DNA of 64,000 nucleotides from contig CAWIBR010000010.1 of the NCBI GenBank assembly GCA_963834425.1, positions 372,001 to 436,000 on the forward strand, written 5' to 3'. Made by a program: the position numbers and the translations under genes. The stretch comes from CAVURS01 sp963834425. Lineage in GTDB: Bacteria > Actinomycetota > Actinomycetes > Actinomycetales > CAVURS01. Under the pieces are notes generated by a model. It did no database searches and was not told the origin of the DNA. It saw only the letters and a program-made list of their open reading frames with translations. This document shows positions 48,948 through 57,765 of the stretch, in pieces; position 1 is the stretch's first letter, and each line of letters begins with the position of its first letter.

Positions 48948-49748
48948 ATGCCCGAGGTCTACACCCACGGCCATCACGAGAGCGTGCTGCGCTCGCATGT
49001 CTGGCGCACGGCGGAGAACTCCGCGGCGTACCTCCTGCCCCACCTCTCACCTGGGCTCGACCTGCTGGACGTCGGCTGCGGGCCCGGGACCATCACTGCT
49101 GACCTGGCGGCGCTCGTCGCGCCCGGCCGGGTGGTCGGGCTGGACCGCGAGGAGGCGCCGCTGGTGCCGGCCCGGGCGACGGCGGCCGAGCGCGGGCTGA
49201 GCAACGCGTCGTACGTCGTGGGGGACGTCTACGCGCTGGACTTCCCGGAGGCGTCGTTCGATGTGGTGCACGCGCATCAGGTGCTGCAGCACCTGGTCGA
49301 CCCGGTGGCTGCGCTGCGGGAGATGGCCCGGGTGACGCGGCCGGGCGGGCTGATCGCGGTGCGCGACGGCGACTACGGGTCGATGTCGTGGTTCCCGGCC
49401 AACGACGGGCTGGATCGGTGGCTCGAGCTCTATCGGGCCGTCGCCCGGAGCAACGACGCGCAGCCGGACGCCGGCCGCGAGCTGCTGGCCTGGGCCCACG
49501 CGGCCGGGTTCACCGACGTGACGCCCTCGGCCGGGGTCTGGTGCTACGCCACGGCAGCGGACCGGGCCTGGTGGTCGGGGCTGTGGGCCGACCGGATCAC
49601 CCAGTCCGCCCTCGCCGACCAGGCGGTCGCTGCGGGCCTGAGCGACCGGGCCGAGCTGGACCGGCTGTCCGCGGCCTGGCGGGCCTGGGGCGAGGAGCCC
49701 GACGGCTGGTTCGCCATCGTCAACGGCGAGCTCCTGATCCGGGTCTAG
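48948..49748 (+). CDS. Class I SAM-dependent methyltransferase
   Basis: An intact cytosolic methyltransferase of 266 residues. LDLLDVGCGPGTITADLAA is motif I (SAM-binding), VVGLDREEAPL the acidic loop, YVVGDVYALDFPEASFDVVHAHQVLQHL motifs II and III, and LREMARVTRPGGLIAV motif IV. The C-terminal half (DAQPDAGRELLAWAHAAGFTDV) resembles UbiE- and phthiotriol-type methyltransferases. Substrate unknown. GAGGAGG precedes the ATG. It converges with the permease-OB gene; their stop codons overlap at 49745-49748. Confidence 0.93.
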   Translation: MPEVYTHGHHESVLRSHVWRTAENSAAYLLPHLSPGLDLLDVGCGPGTITADLAALVAPGRVVGLDREEAPLVPARATAAERGLSNASYVVGDVYALDFPEASFDVVHAHQVLQHLVDPVAALREMARVTRPGGLIAVRDGDYGSMSWFPANDGLDRWLELYRAVARSNDAQPDAGRELLAWAHAAGFTDVTPSAGVWCYATAADRAWWSGLWADRITQSALADQAVAAGLSDRAELDRLSAAWRAWGEEPDGWFAIVNGELLIRV

Positions 49749-52121
49749 CCGGTCCGCACGGGACTCTCAGCCGACGCCGGGGCTCCGGTCGGAGCGTCCT
49801 CGGGGAGCAGCTCGTAGATCGGGTTGGCCATCGCCAGGTGGCCGTTGTGCTCGCCGAGCATGCCCTCGGCCCGCATCGGCGCGCCGGGCTCGAGCCCGGC
49901 GATCGAGCGCCGGCCGTAGAAGACGAGGGTCACCCCACCGGTCGCATCGCAGAGCTCGGCCATCAGGGCCGGGCTGCCGGAGATCGGCGAGATCCGCACC
50001 GACCGGACCCGGCCCTGGACCACCGCGCGGTTGCGGTAGGCGACCTGGCTGATCGGCACGACGCCGGTCGGTGTCGGAGCACCGGAGTGCTCCGACACCT
50101 CGCCCCGGACGATAGGCGCACCCAGACGCGAAAGGTATTGCGGCGCCTGCCCGTTCGAGCTCGGGCGGACCACCGGCAATGGCCGGACGACGTCGAAGGG
50201 CAGGATGGTCGCGGCCGCGCCCGGCAGCTGGCCGACGGCGCGCGCGATGTCGTCCGCCGTACGGTCATGGAGCAGGCGACCGACCACGGCTGAATAGGTA
50301 CGGCGGGGCAGCAGCACCGTGACCTCGTCCCCGGGTCGGGTCGTCGAGCGCAGCGCGAGCTCGACCGCGGCCCGCGGGAGCCGGCGGTCCGGGCAGTCGA
50401 TCAGCTCGAGCTCGATGTCCAGGCCCGGCTGGGCGTCCCAGGCCGCCCGCAGGCTGGCCGCGTGGGCCGAGTCGATGACGAAGTGCACGGCCCGCAGCTC
50501 GGCCGGCCGCAACGTGCGCGCGTAGCGGATCGCCCGCAGCACAGCGAGATCCACGGTGTCGACGAGCAGCAGCACGCTGGAGTGCGAGCGGGGCGGCCGC
50601 AGCGCCGAGGACGGCACGGTGGCGAGCGCGTCGGCCTCCCGCTGGTAGGTCCACCGGAGCCGGAGCAGGACGATGACCAGGATCGGGAAGAGCACCAGGA
50701 CGACCCAGGCACCCTCGGTGAACTTGGTGACCGCGAAGATCACCACGACCAGCGCCGAGACCGCACCCGACGTCGTGTTGATGACGACCTTGGACCGCCA
50801 GTGGGCGCCGCGATGGGTGCGGAAGTACTTCGCCATGCCGAAGCCGGCCAGGGTGAAGCCGGTGAAGACGCCGATGGCATAGAACGCGATCAGGTTGTTG
50901 ACGTGACCGCCGGTGGCCAGGATCAGCGTGATCGACGTGGCGGCCAAGACCATGATCCCGTTCGAGAAGGCCAGCCGATGGCCGCGCTTGGTCAGCCAGC
51001 GCGGCAGATAGCCGTCAGAGGCAACGAAGTTGGCCAGGAACGGGAAGCCGTTGAACGGCGTGTTGGCGCCGGTGTAGAGGATCAGCATGGTCGCCAGCTG
51101 GACCATCAGGAACGCCAGATGGCCGAGGAAGCTGTGACCCAGAACCGCCTGCGCCACCTGTGAGATGACGGTCGGCGAGCCGGACTCGTAGGGCACGGCG
51201 TGGGTCTGGTGGGCCAGCCAGGACACGCCGGCGACCAGCGTGCCGAGGATGCAGCTCATCACGACCAGGGTGGTCCGGGCGTTGAGGCCCTGCGGGCGGT
51301 GAAATGCGCTGACCCCGTTGGAGATTGCCTCCAGGCCGGTCAGCGACGAGCCGCCGTTGGCGAACGACTTGAGGAGCACGAAGATCCCCAGCGCCGTGAG
51401 GACGCTGTGCCCGGTGCCGATCGGCACGCCGCCCGGCGACGTTGGTGGCGTAGTGCGGCAGGTCGCCGAAGATCTCCCGGATCACGCCGCCGATGATGAC
51501 CAGCAGCATCGACCCCGCGAAGAAGTACGTCGGGAAGGCGAACGTCCGGCCGGCCTCCCGCAGTCCACGAAGGTTGCCGTAGAACAACAGAAGCACGACG
51601 CCGACCGTGATGGCCAGCGGGATGTCGTGGTGGTTCAGGGCCGGCACGGCGGAGGTGACGGCCGCCGTACCGGCTGCTGCTTGCACGGCCACGGTGACGA
51701 TGTAGTCGATCATCAGCGCGACCGCGCCGACCTGGGCCACGACCGGCCCGAAGTTCTCGCGGGCGACGACGTAGGAACCGCCCGCGTGGGTGTAGACCAT
51801 CACGACCGAGCGGTAGGACAGCGTGACCAGCACCAGCACCGCGAGCACGACACCGGTCATCGGGAGCAGCAGCCCGTACGCCGCCAGCCCGAAGGTCGGC
51901 AGCAGGACGAAGAGGATCTCCTCGCTGCCGTAGGCCGAGGACGAGATGCAGTCGCTGGACAGCACGCCCAGGGCGAGCTTCTTGGAGAGCTTCTCGTGCT
52001 TGAGCTGGTCGGTGGTCAGCGGCGGCCCGAGCAGCTTGCGCTTGAGCCGGTAGCCCGCGCCTTCGGGCAGGTCGACCGAGACCGGGAGCGCCCCGGGCAC
52101 GGTGGTTGTCGTGGTGGTCAC
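49745..52121 (-). CDS. APC family permease with C-terminal OB-fold domain (frameshifted)
   Basis: A chain of about 792 residues. The N-terminal part is an APC permease: LGVLSSDCISSSAYGSEEILF is the helix 1 region, SYRSVVMVYTHAGGSYVVARENFG the helix 3 loop, and FANGGSSLTGLEAISNGVSAF the helix 6 region. The frame switches near 51440. A soluble region with ILVIVLLRLRWTYQREADAL and HSSVLLLVDTVDLAVLRAI resembles a universal stress or TrkA-type domain. The last 80 residues (VQGRVRSVRISPISGSPALMA, LGEHNGHLAMANPIYELL) resemble an actinobacterial OB-fold domain that is normally a separate gene. GTG at 52121; downstream stop overlaps the methyltransferase. Confidence 0.85.
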
Positions 52122-52208
52122 GCTATCGACGCTAGGTCCGGCTTGCGCGTGGATCGGCCGATCTTGACACCTTCCTGACACTCCGCTCGGCGGCGGGGTC
52201 GACCGGCC

Positions 52209-52729
52209 TCAGAGCCGGTTGAGCAGCGGCAAGCGAGTGGGCGAAGTAGCCGAGCAGGACCAGGCCGGCGCCCCACACCAGCGCGCCGACCAGGTTGGCG
52301 CCGGCGAACGCCGCGAAGCGCATCCGGGTCACGCCGGCCAGGATCGGGGTGAAGGTGCGCACCCAGGGGATGAACCGTGCGACGACGAGGGCCCACCAGC
52401 CCCACCGCGCCGACAACGCCTCCGCGCGCTCGAGCGAGTCGCCGAACCGCGCCGTACGCCGGGTCAGCCAGGGCCGGCCGAGGCGGTAGCCGGTGAGGTA
52501 GCCGAGCGTGTCACCCGCGAAGGCCGCCGCGGCCGCGCCGATGGCCAGGGCGGTGACGGAGACGCTCCGGTCCGGGCTGGCGGCCAGCAGCCCGGCGGCG
52601 AAGAGCACCGTGTCGCCGGGCAGCCAGAAGCCGACGACGATGCCCGACTCGACGAAGACCAGGCCCAGGACCAGCGCGTAGACCGCACCCGCCGTCAGCC
52701 CGGTCAGGTCCGGGTGCAGCAGGTCCAGC
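52209..52729 (-). CDS. DedA family membrane protein (frameshifted end)
   Basis: A short DedA-type (SNARE-associated) integral-membrane protein, probably helping lipid carrier flipping. VYALVLGLVFVESGIVVGFWLPGDTVLFAAGLLA is the re-entrant loop with the conserved E and PGD. FAGDTLGYLTGYRLGRPWL and VVARFIPWVRTFTPILAGVTRM are the family signature (FxPxxRT). The natural end is HSLPLLNRL with TGA at 52209, after a one-base slip; the open frame otherwise runs to 52132. The start is approximate, since no good start codon lies in frame upstream of GDTVLFAAG. A second DedA gene lies at 54582. Confidence 0.8.
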
Positions 52730-52780
52730 GACGCGGACCCCGGCCGGAGAGCACGCCCCAGTGTCGCGGGTTGGCCGGGG

Positions 52781-53974
52781 TCAGTCCTGCGGGCTGAGCC
52801 AGGGCCGGTCGGCCAGCGTGAGTAGCCCGGGCGCGGTCAGCAGGTGGGTGCAGGTGCGGGCTGTGAGCGAGCAGCTGAAGAGCTGATCACCGTGGCGCGG
52901 TTGGGTGGAGACCACCGTGATCAGCACCGTCGAGTCGTCGAACCAGACCGGCGGGCGCAGCCCGTCGTACGCCGAGCCCAACGGCACGGTGGCCAGGGTC
53001 CCTCCGCGCCTGCCAGTGCGCGCATCGACAACCGACAGCCGGTACGGCGGCTGGGTCGTCGCGAGGAGCTCGGACCCGCGGGGGAGAGCATCGGGCGCTG
53101 TCCGCCATTGCGATCGAGCAGGCGCCACTGGGTCACACCGGACGCGCGCAGCCGCACCAGGTCGGTGCCCGATAGCGCGAAGTAGCCGCCCCCGGGCGCG
53201 GCACCGAGCAGCTCGTCGTTCGGCGCGAGAACGATCGAGCGCTTCACTGTGCGAGCGTTCGGATCCCACTGCCAGACCGCGCTCGATCCGAGGCTGTCCA
53301 GAAGGACGCGGCCGTCCCCGGTGAAGTTGTGGACGGTCAGGCGGGGGACCTGTGATCCGGTGCGGCCCAGCTCTTCCTCAACCGTGCCGGTCGGCAGGCT
53401 CTCCTCGATCAGGTCGTAGCCCGACGACGGGTGGGGACCACCGGCCCGGGAACCGGCGACGAGCGTGCCGGCGGGATTGACCGCCACGGGGGGCGCAATG
53501 TCCGGGAGCGCGCGCACGATTCCCTCCGGGCTCAGGTAGGCGGCGACCTCCCGGTGTCCCGACACCTGGGCATCCAGCACCAGCCCGCTACCCTGCCTGA
53601 ACCATCTGGCGGAGGGTCCAGCCCGCTGGGAGGTGCGTCGTCCGTCCGTTGAGGTGGATTTCGTCCGTGTTCAACGCGTAGGGGATAGCAGCCAGGCTCG
53701 GGACCGCCGACAACGTCGCGGTGGGCGTGTGCGCGGGCCTCGAGCCGTCGATCGGCGTCGCCGCGCGGGGAGCCAGCGCGGTCGCAGCGAGGACGATGGC
53801 CGCGGTGACCACGACGGCGCTCGCGCAGGCGCTGAGGGTGCGACGCCGGCGTACGGCGCGGGCTCGCGCGATCACGGCGCCGGCCAGTTCAGGTCGGCTG
53901 GTGACCTCGCTCGCCCGCTCGCCGAGCTCGCGGTGGAGCGTCTCGGCGAGCAGGTCCTCGCTGATGTGGGTCAT
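52781..53974 (-). CDS. Membrane-anchored beta-propeller-like protein, partner of a SigE-type sigma (frameshifted)
   Basis: The N-terminus DLLAETLHRELGERASEV is a cytosolic helical segment like the start of anti-sigma proteins. LSACASAVVVTAAIVLAATAL is one membrane helix. The rest is extracellular and contains repeating beta motifs (FTGDGRVLLDSLGSSAVWQWD, GGYFALSGTDLVRLRASG, PYRLSVVDARTGRRGG, YDGLRPPVWFDDSTVLITVV) that look like WD40/TolB-type blades. Frame switches near 53590 and 53105. It overlaps the sigma gene by ATGA, so a role as anti-sigma or signal sensor is likely. No zinc-finger anti-sigma motif is seen. Confidence 0.7.
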
Positions 53975-54489
53975 CGGACACCTCCGTTGAGAGTGGTTTC
54001 GGGCTCGCCGAGGCGGGCGCGCAGTGAGGCCAGGGCGCGGTGGCTCTGGCTCTTGACCGTCCCCACCGAGCAGCCCATCTGCTCGGCAATCTGGGCTTCG
54101 GTCAGGTCCTCGTAGAAGCGCAGCACCACGACGGCGCGCTGGCGGGGCGGCAGGGCGAGGAGATGCGGCCAGACCAGGGAGCGCTGCTCGACGGCGCCGT
54201 CCGGTCCGGCGCATGCGTGGTCCGGGAGCTCGGCGGTCGGCAGCTCGCCGTGCCAGCGACGACGCCACCAGGAGATGCTCGTCGTCACCATGGTCCGGCG
54301 GACGTAGGCCTCGACCGCTCGGGTGTCGCGCAGGCGGGGCCAGGCCAGGTAGGTCTTCAGCAGCGCGGTCTGGAGCAGGTCCTCGCCGCGTTGCCGGTCA
54401 CCGGTCAGCAGGTAGGCCGTGCCGAGCAGCGCCCGCGACCGGGCCGCGACGAAGTCGGTGAACTGCGCATCCCGCTGCTCACGGTCCAT
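53971..54489 (-). CDS. SigE-family ECF RNA polymerase sigma factor
   Basis: An intact ECF sigma of 172 residues, actinobacterial SigE type. FTDFVAARSRALLGTAYLLTG is the start of region 2, and DRQRGEDLLQTALLKTYLAWPRL and AYVRRTMVTTSISWWRRR (the -10 recognition helix area) are typical. LPPRQRAVVVLRFYEDLTEAQIAEQMGCSVGTVKSQSHRAL is region 4 with its helix-turn-helix. It overlaps the downstream membrane protein, which is its likely partner. A different, membrane-fused sigma lies at 43690-46397. Confidence 0.93.
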   Translation of the reverse strand: MDREQRDAQFTDFVAARSRALLGTAYLLTGDRQRGEDLLQTALLKTYLAWPRLRDTRAVEAYVRRTMVTTSISWWRRRWHGELPTAELPDHACAGPDGAVEQRSLVWPHLLALPPRQRAVVVLRFYEDLTEAQIAEQMGCSVGTVKSQSHRALASLRARLGEPETTLNGGVR

Positions 54490-54581
54490 CGATCGGCCCC
54501 CTGCCGGTCTCGCGACCGGAGGAGCCCGGTCACTCGATCAGACGCGCTGGCCCGGCCAGATGGTTGCGTCGGGGCCGCGGC

Positions 54582-55232
54582 TCACTCGGCGCTGGCCGCT
54601 CCGCGGTTCCGGGAGAACACGTGCAGCAAGGCCGGGAAGATCGAGACGAGGACGACGCCGATCAGGATCAGGTCCAGGTGGGGCTGGATGTGTTCCTGGA
54701 CAAACGTGATGTGCCCCAGCGAGTAGCCCAGGATCGTCACGCCGCAGGCCCAGACCGTGCCGCCGATGGCGCTGTAGACCAGATAGAGGCGGCGGTCCAT
54801 CTTGCCCACCCCGGCGACCACGGTGATGAAGGTCCGCACGATGGGCACGAAGCGCGCCAGGATGATCGCGCGCGCGCCGTACCGCTCGAAGAAGGCATGC
54901 GCCCGGTCCACGTTCTTCTGGCTGAACAACCGCGATTCGGGCTTGGTGAAGATCGACGGGCCGGCCCGGCGGCCGATCTCGTAGCCGACTGCGTTGCCGG
55001 CGACCGCGGCGAGGCTCAAGACGATGCAGACGACGGCCAGGGACTGCGGCACCAAGCCCTGGCTGACGAACAGCCCGACGCTGAAGAGCAGGGTGTCGCC
55101 CGGCAGGAAGAAGCCGATCAGCAAGCCGCACTCGGCGAAGATGATCGCCGCGCACACCCACAGCGCGGCGCTGCCCACATCGGTGAGCAGCTGGTTGGGG
55201 TCCAGCCAGGACGGACCGAGGGTGTGCAGCAC
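54582..55232 (-). CDS. DedA family membrane protein
   Basis: An intact DedA (SNARE-associated) membrane protein of 216 residues, probably a lipid carrier transporter. LWVCAAIIFAECGLLIGFFLPGDTLLFSVG is the re-entrant loop with conserved Glu and PGD. AVGYEIGRRAGPSIF and HAFFERYGARAIILARFVPIVRTFITVVAGVG are the classic DedA motif with FxPxxRT. Several helices follow. GTG at 55232 has a TAACCT six bases upstream on the minus strand, so it is probably leaderless. It is divergent from the mycothiol-dependent enzyme gene. Confidence 0.93.
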   Translation of the reverse strand: MLHTLGPSWLDPNQLLTDVGSAALWVCAAIIFAECGLLIGFFLPGDTLLFSVGLFVSQGLVPQSLAVVCIVLSLAAVAGNAVGYEIGRRAGPSIFTKPESRLFSQKNVDRAHAFFERYGARAIILARFVPIVRTFITVVAGVGKMDRRLYLVYSAIGGTVWACGVTILGYSLGHITFVQEHIQPHLDLILIGVVLVSIFPALLHVFSRNRGAASAE

Positions 55233-55238
55233 CCGACG

Positions 55239-55266
55239 AGGTTACGGGACCACGGTTGGCTAGGTT
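55239..55266. promoter_or_regulatory. Divergent pair of leaderless -10 boxes
   Basis: Minus-strand TAACCT (55239-55244) is six bases from the DedA GTG at 55232. Plus-strand TAGGTT (55261-55266) is six bases from the GTG at 55273. Both promoters share a 40-bp divergent intergenic region. Confidence 0.5.
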
Positions 55267-55272
55267 GGCGCC

Positions 55273-56052
55273 GTGCTCGGGCGTCCACAGCATCTCCACG
55301 CGCTGGTCCAGGGGCGCGACCGGCTGCTGGCCGCGGCGCGCGTGGCTGGTCCACCCGTCGTCGTGCCGACCGCCCATCGCTGGACCGTGCGCGACCTGGT
55401 GGTGCACGTCGGCAACGTCCACGACTGGGCGGGCGCCGTCCTGCGGACCGGCGTGGAGCAGCCGCAGGTCTTCGACGCCGAGCCGGCTGGCATCGGCGGC
55501 TCCTTCGACGAGCTGCTCTTCTGGTACGCCGCTCGCGCGGGCGCGTTGCTCGACCTGCTCATGGGTGACGAGGTGCCGGACGACGCCGCGGTGTGGACTT
55601 TCGGGCCGCCCGGGACCGCGGCGTTCTGGCCGCGGCGGCAGGCCCACGAGGTGACCATCCACGCCCTGGACGTGGTCCTGGCCGGTGGCGAGCCGGTCGT
55701 GGATTCGCTCTTGTCGCTGGACCCCGTGATGAGTGCCGACGGCGTCGATGAGGTGCTGACCGTGATGATGCCTCGGGTCGCGAGCTTCGTGCCGCGGCCA
55801 TCGCTGCCCGGGCGTCTGGCCATCCGGGCGACGGACTCCGCCGATGACTGGGTCCTGGCCCCCGATGGCCAGATCGACCCGGCCGCAACGGTTTCCGACG
55901 CTGCTGCTTGCCTCTCGGGGCCCGCGACCGGGCTGTTTGCGCTGCTCTGGCGGCGGGCGACGCTGGCGGCCGACGGCGCCGAGCTCGGCGTGAGCGTCGA
56001 TGGCGACCCGGCCGTCGTCGAGGCGCTCTTCGCCGCCCGGCTCACGCCGTGA
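55273..56052 (+). CDS. Maleylpyruvate isomerase-family mycothiol-dependent protein
   Basis: An intact cytosolic protein of 259 residues. RWTVRDLVVHVGNVHDWAGAVL is the MDMPI/DinB-like helix with metal-binding His residues, and RQAHEVTIHALDVVLAGG the second His-containing helix. The C-terminal 80 residues (LAIRATDSADDWVLAPDG, LSGPATGLFALLWRR) match the usual second domain. Members use mycothiol, the actinobacterial thiol, in reactions on small molecules. Substrate unknown. GTG start is used. Confidence 0.85.
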   Translation: MLGRPQHLHALVQGRDRLLAAARVAGPPVVVPTAHRWTVRDLVVHVGNVHDWAGAVLRTGVEQPQVFDAEPAGIGGSFDELLFWYAARAGALLDLLMGDEVPDDAAVWTFGPPGTAAFWPRRQAHEVTIHALDVVLAGGEPVVDSLLSLDPVMSADGVDEVLTVMMPRVASFVPRPSLPGRLAIRATDSADDWVLAPDGQIDPAATVSDAAACLSGPATGLFALLWRRATLAADGAELGVSVDGDPAVVEALFAARLTP

Positions 56053-56059
56053 AGCCCCG

Positions 56060-56734
56060 ATGAGCGGCGACGGCCGCAAAGATGATCCCGAGGCCGTCGC
56101 CGCCGATGCCTTATCGGACGAGCCCGGGGATCTTCCCGGCGTCGGGCCCTGGGTCGGCGTCTGGCCGGAGGATGCGGCGTACGACCCGGAGCTGCTGGAG
56201 CACGGCGACCGGCGCAACGTCGTCGATCGCTATCGCTACTGGCGGCTCGAGGCGATCGTCGCCGACCTGGACACCCGCCGGCACCCGCTGCATGTGGCGA
56301 TCGAGAACTGGGGCCATGACTTCAACATCGGCTCGGTGATCCGGACGGCCAACGCGTTCAACGTGGCCGAGGTGCACATCGTCGGCCGCCGCCGCTGGAA
56401 CCGGCGGGGCGCGATGGTGACCGACCGCTACCTGCACGTGCGCCACCACGAGGACGTCGGGGCGCTGGCGGCCTGGGCGGCGCAGGCCGAGGTGCCCTTG
56501 ATCGGCATCGACAACGTGCCGGGAGCGGTGCCGCTGGAGACCTTCGCGCTGCCCTCGCCCTGCTGCCTGGTCTTCGGCCAGGAGAGCAACGGCCTGTCAC
56601 CGGCAGCCGTCGACGCCTGCGGTGCGGTCCTGGCCATCACCCAGTACGGCTCCACGCGCTCGATCAACGCCGGAGCCGCGGGCGCCATCGCCATGCACGC
56701 CTGGGCCGTCCAACACGCCGACTTGTCCGACTGA
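56060..56734 (+). CDS. TrmH/SpoU-type RNA 2'-O-methyltransferase
   Basis: An intact SPOUT-fold RNA methyltransferase of 224 residues. A short acidic N-terminus is followed by NWGHDFNIGSVIRTANAFNV (motif 1 with Asn and Arg), VFGQESNGLSP (motif 2) and TQYGSTRSINAGAAGAIAMHAWAV (motif 3 with the knot), all in order. It would methylate a ribose 2'-OH of tRNA or rRNA. There is no obvious specific N-terminal RNA-binding domain. It begins eight bases after the previous gene. Confidence 0.93.
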   Translation: MSGDGRKDDPEAVAADALSDEPGDLPGVGPWVGVWPEDAAYDPELLEHGDRRNVVDRYRYWRLEAIVADLDTRRHPLHVAIENWGHDFNIGSVIRTANAFNVAEVHIVGRRRWNRRGAMVTDRYLHVRHHEDVGALAAWAAQAEVPLIGIDNVPGAVPLETFALPSPCCLVFGQESNGLSPAAVDACGAVLAITQYGSTRSINAGAAGAIAMHAWAVQHADLSD

Positions 56735-56775
56735 GGGTTACCAAAGAGCGGCTGGAGAGTCTGACAAGCCGCGGG

Positions 56776-57765
56776 CTAGCGGTGCCAGATCTTGGTCGGG
56801 CGCTCGCTGCGGGGCGACTCGGTCGAGGCCCAGACCCGGCGCCACTGGGCCACGTCCGGGCCGGAGGTCGCCGGGGTCTGCCCGGCCGCCGAGCGCTGCT
56901 TGGACTCCCACCACGTGCTCGTGTCCTCGTCAGCCAGCTCGGCCACGGCGGCTTCGATCCGGGCGCCGAGCTCGCGCACGCCCTCACCCTCCTGCTGGAA
57001 CAGCGGCTCGCCGAACCGCACCGTGACCGCGGGTCGCCCGGGCACCGGCCAGCCGCGCCCTCGGGGCATGGCCGCGAACGAGCCGCGGATGCCGATCGGT
57101 ACGACGGGGACGCCGTGCTGCGCGGCCAGGAACGCGGCCCCGAGGCGGAACGGCCGGGTCCAGCCGTCCGGTGAGCGGGTGCCCTCGGGGAAGACGACGA
57201 CGTTCCACCCGTTGCTCAGCAGGTCACCCGGCGTCGACGACAGCGTGCCTCCACGCCGCTCGATCGGGAAGGTGTTGAAGACCAGGGCCGAGCCGGTCGC
57301 GCGCCACCAGGTGTCGAAGAAGTAGTCCGCGGCGGCGGCCACCGCCGTGCGCCGCCGCCAGTCGTCCGGCAGCGAGCACAGGATGAGCGGGGTGTCGAGG
57401 TGCGACGTGTGGTTGGCCACGAAGACGACCGACCGCGGACCCATCCGCTCGAGCAGGTCCTGACCGTGCACGATCGGCTGGATCTCGCTGCGCAGCAACG
57501 GTGCGAGGGCCAGGCGCTGCACGCCCTCGCGCACGATGTTGACGGCCGGCGTGCGCGCCCAGGCCGTCGGGAACGGCGGCTTGGGCTGGGTGATGACATA
57601 CGGCTCGGCCGACCGCGGCACGAGTTGCCCACGGCCCCAACGGAACCCGCGCGATGCCATCCGGAGATCGGCCCGGGCCCCGCGCATCAGGTCGCCGCCG
57701 AGCACATGCCGGGCGCTCGCCAGGACGGTGCCGCTGCGCGACGAGGACTTGGCCGATCGGCTCAT
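56776..57765 (-). CDS. PlsC-type lysophospholipid acyltransferase
   Basis: An intact acyltransferase of 329 residues at the membrane, last gene of a four-gene operon. FVANHTSHLDTPLILCSLPDD is the NHX4D catalytic motif, VFNTFPIERRG the next block, VVVFPEGTRSPDGW the EGTRS motif, and VVPIGIRGSF the last. It probably acylates a glycerophospholipid or similar. ATG at 57765 overlaps the LarA-like gene stop. Its place beside an acyl-CoA reductase suggests use of products or intermediates of the same pathway. Confidence 0.92.
   Translation of the reverse strand: MSRSAKSSSRSGTVLASARHVLGGDLMRGARADLRMASRGFRWGRGQLVPRSAEPYVITQPKPPFPTAWARTPAVNIVREGVQRLALAPLLRSEIQPIVHGQDLLERMGPRSVVFVANHTSHLDTPLILCSLPDDWRRRTAVAAAADYFFDTWWRATGSALVFNTFPIERRGGTLSSTPGDLLSNGWNVVVFPEGTRSPDGWTRPFRLGAAFLAAQHGVPVVPIGIRGSFAAMPRGRGWPVPGRPAVTVRFGEPLFQQEGEGVRELGARIEAAVAELADEDTSTWWESKQRSAAGQTPATSGPDVAQWRRVWASTESPRSERPTKIWHR

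Noticed and set aside
56735..56775. Strong terminator between the TrmH-like and PlsC genes
   Set aside because: Only a weak 6-bp stem (gcggct/agccgc) with a 13-nt loop is present.
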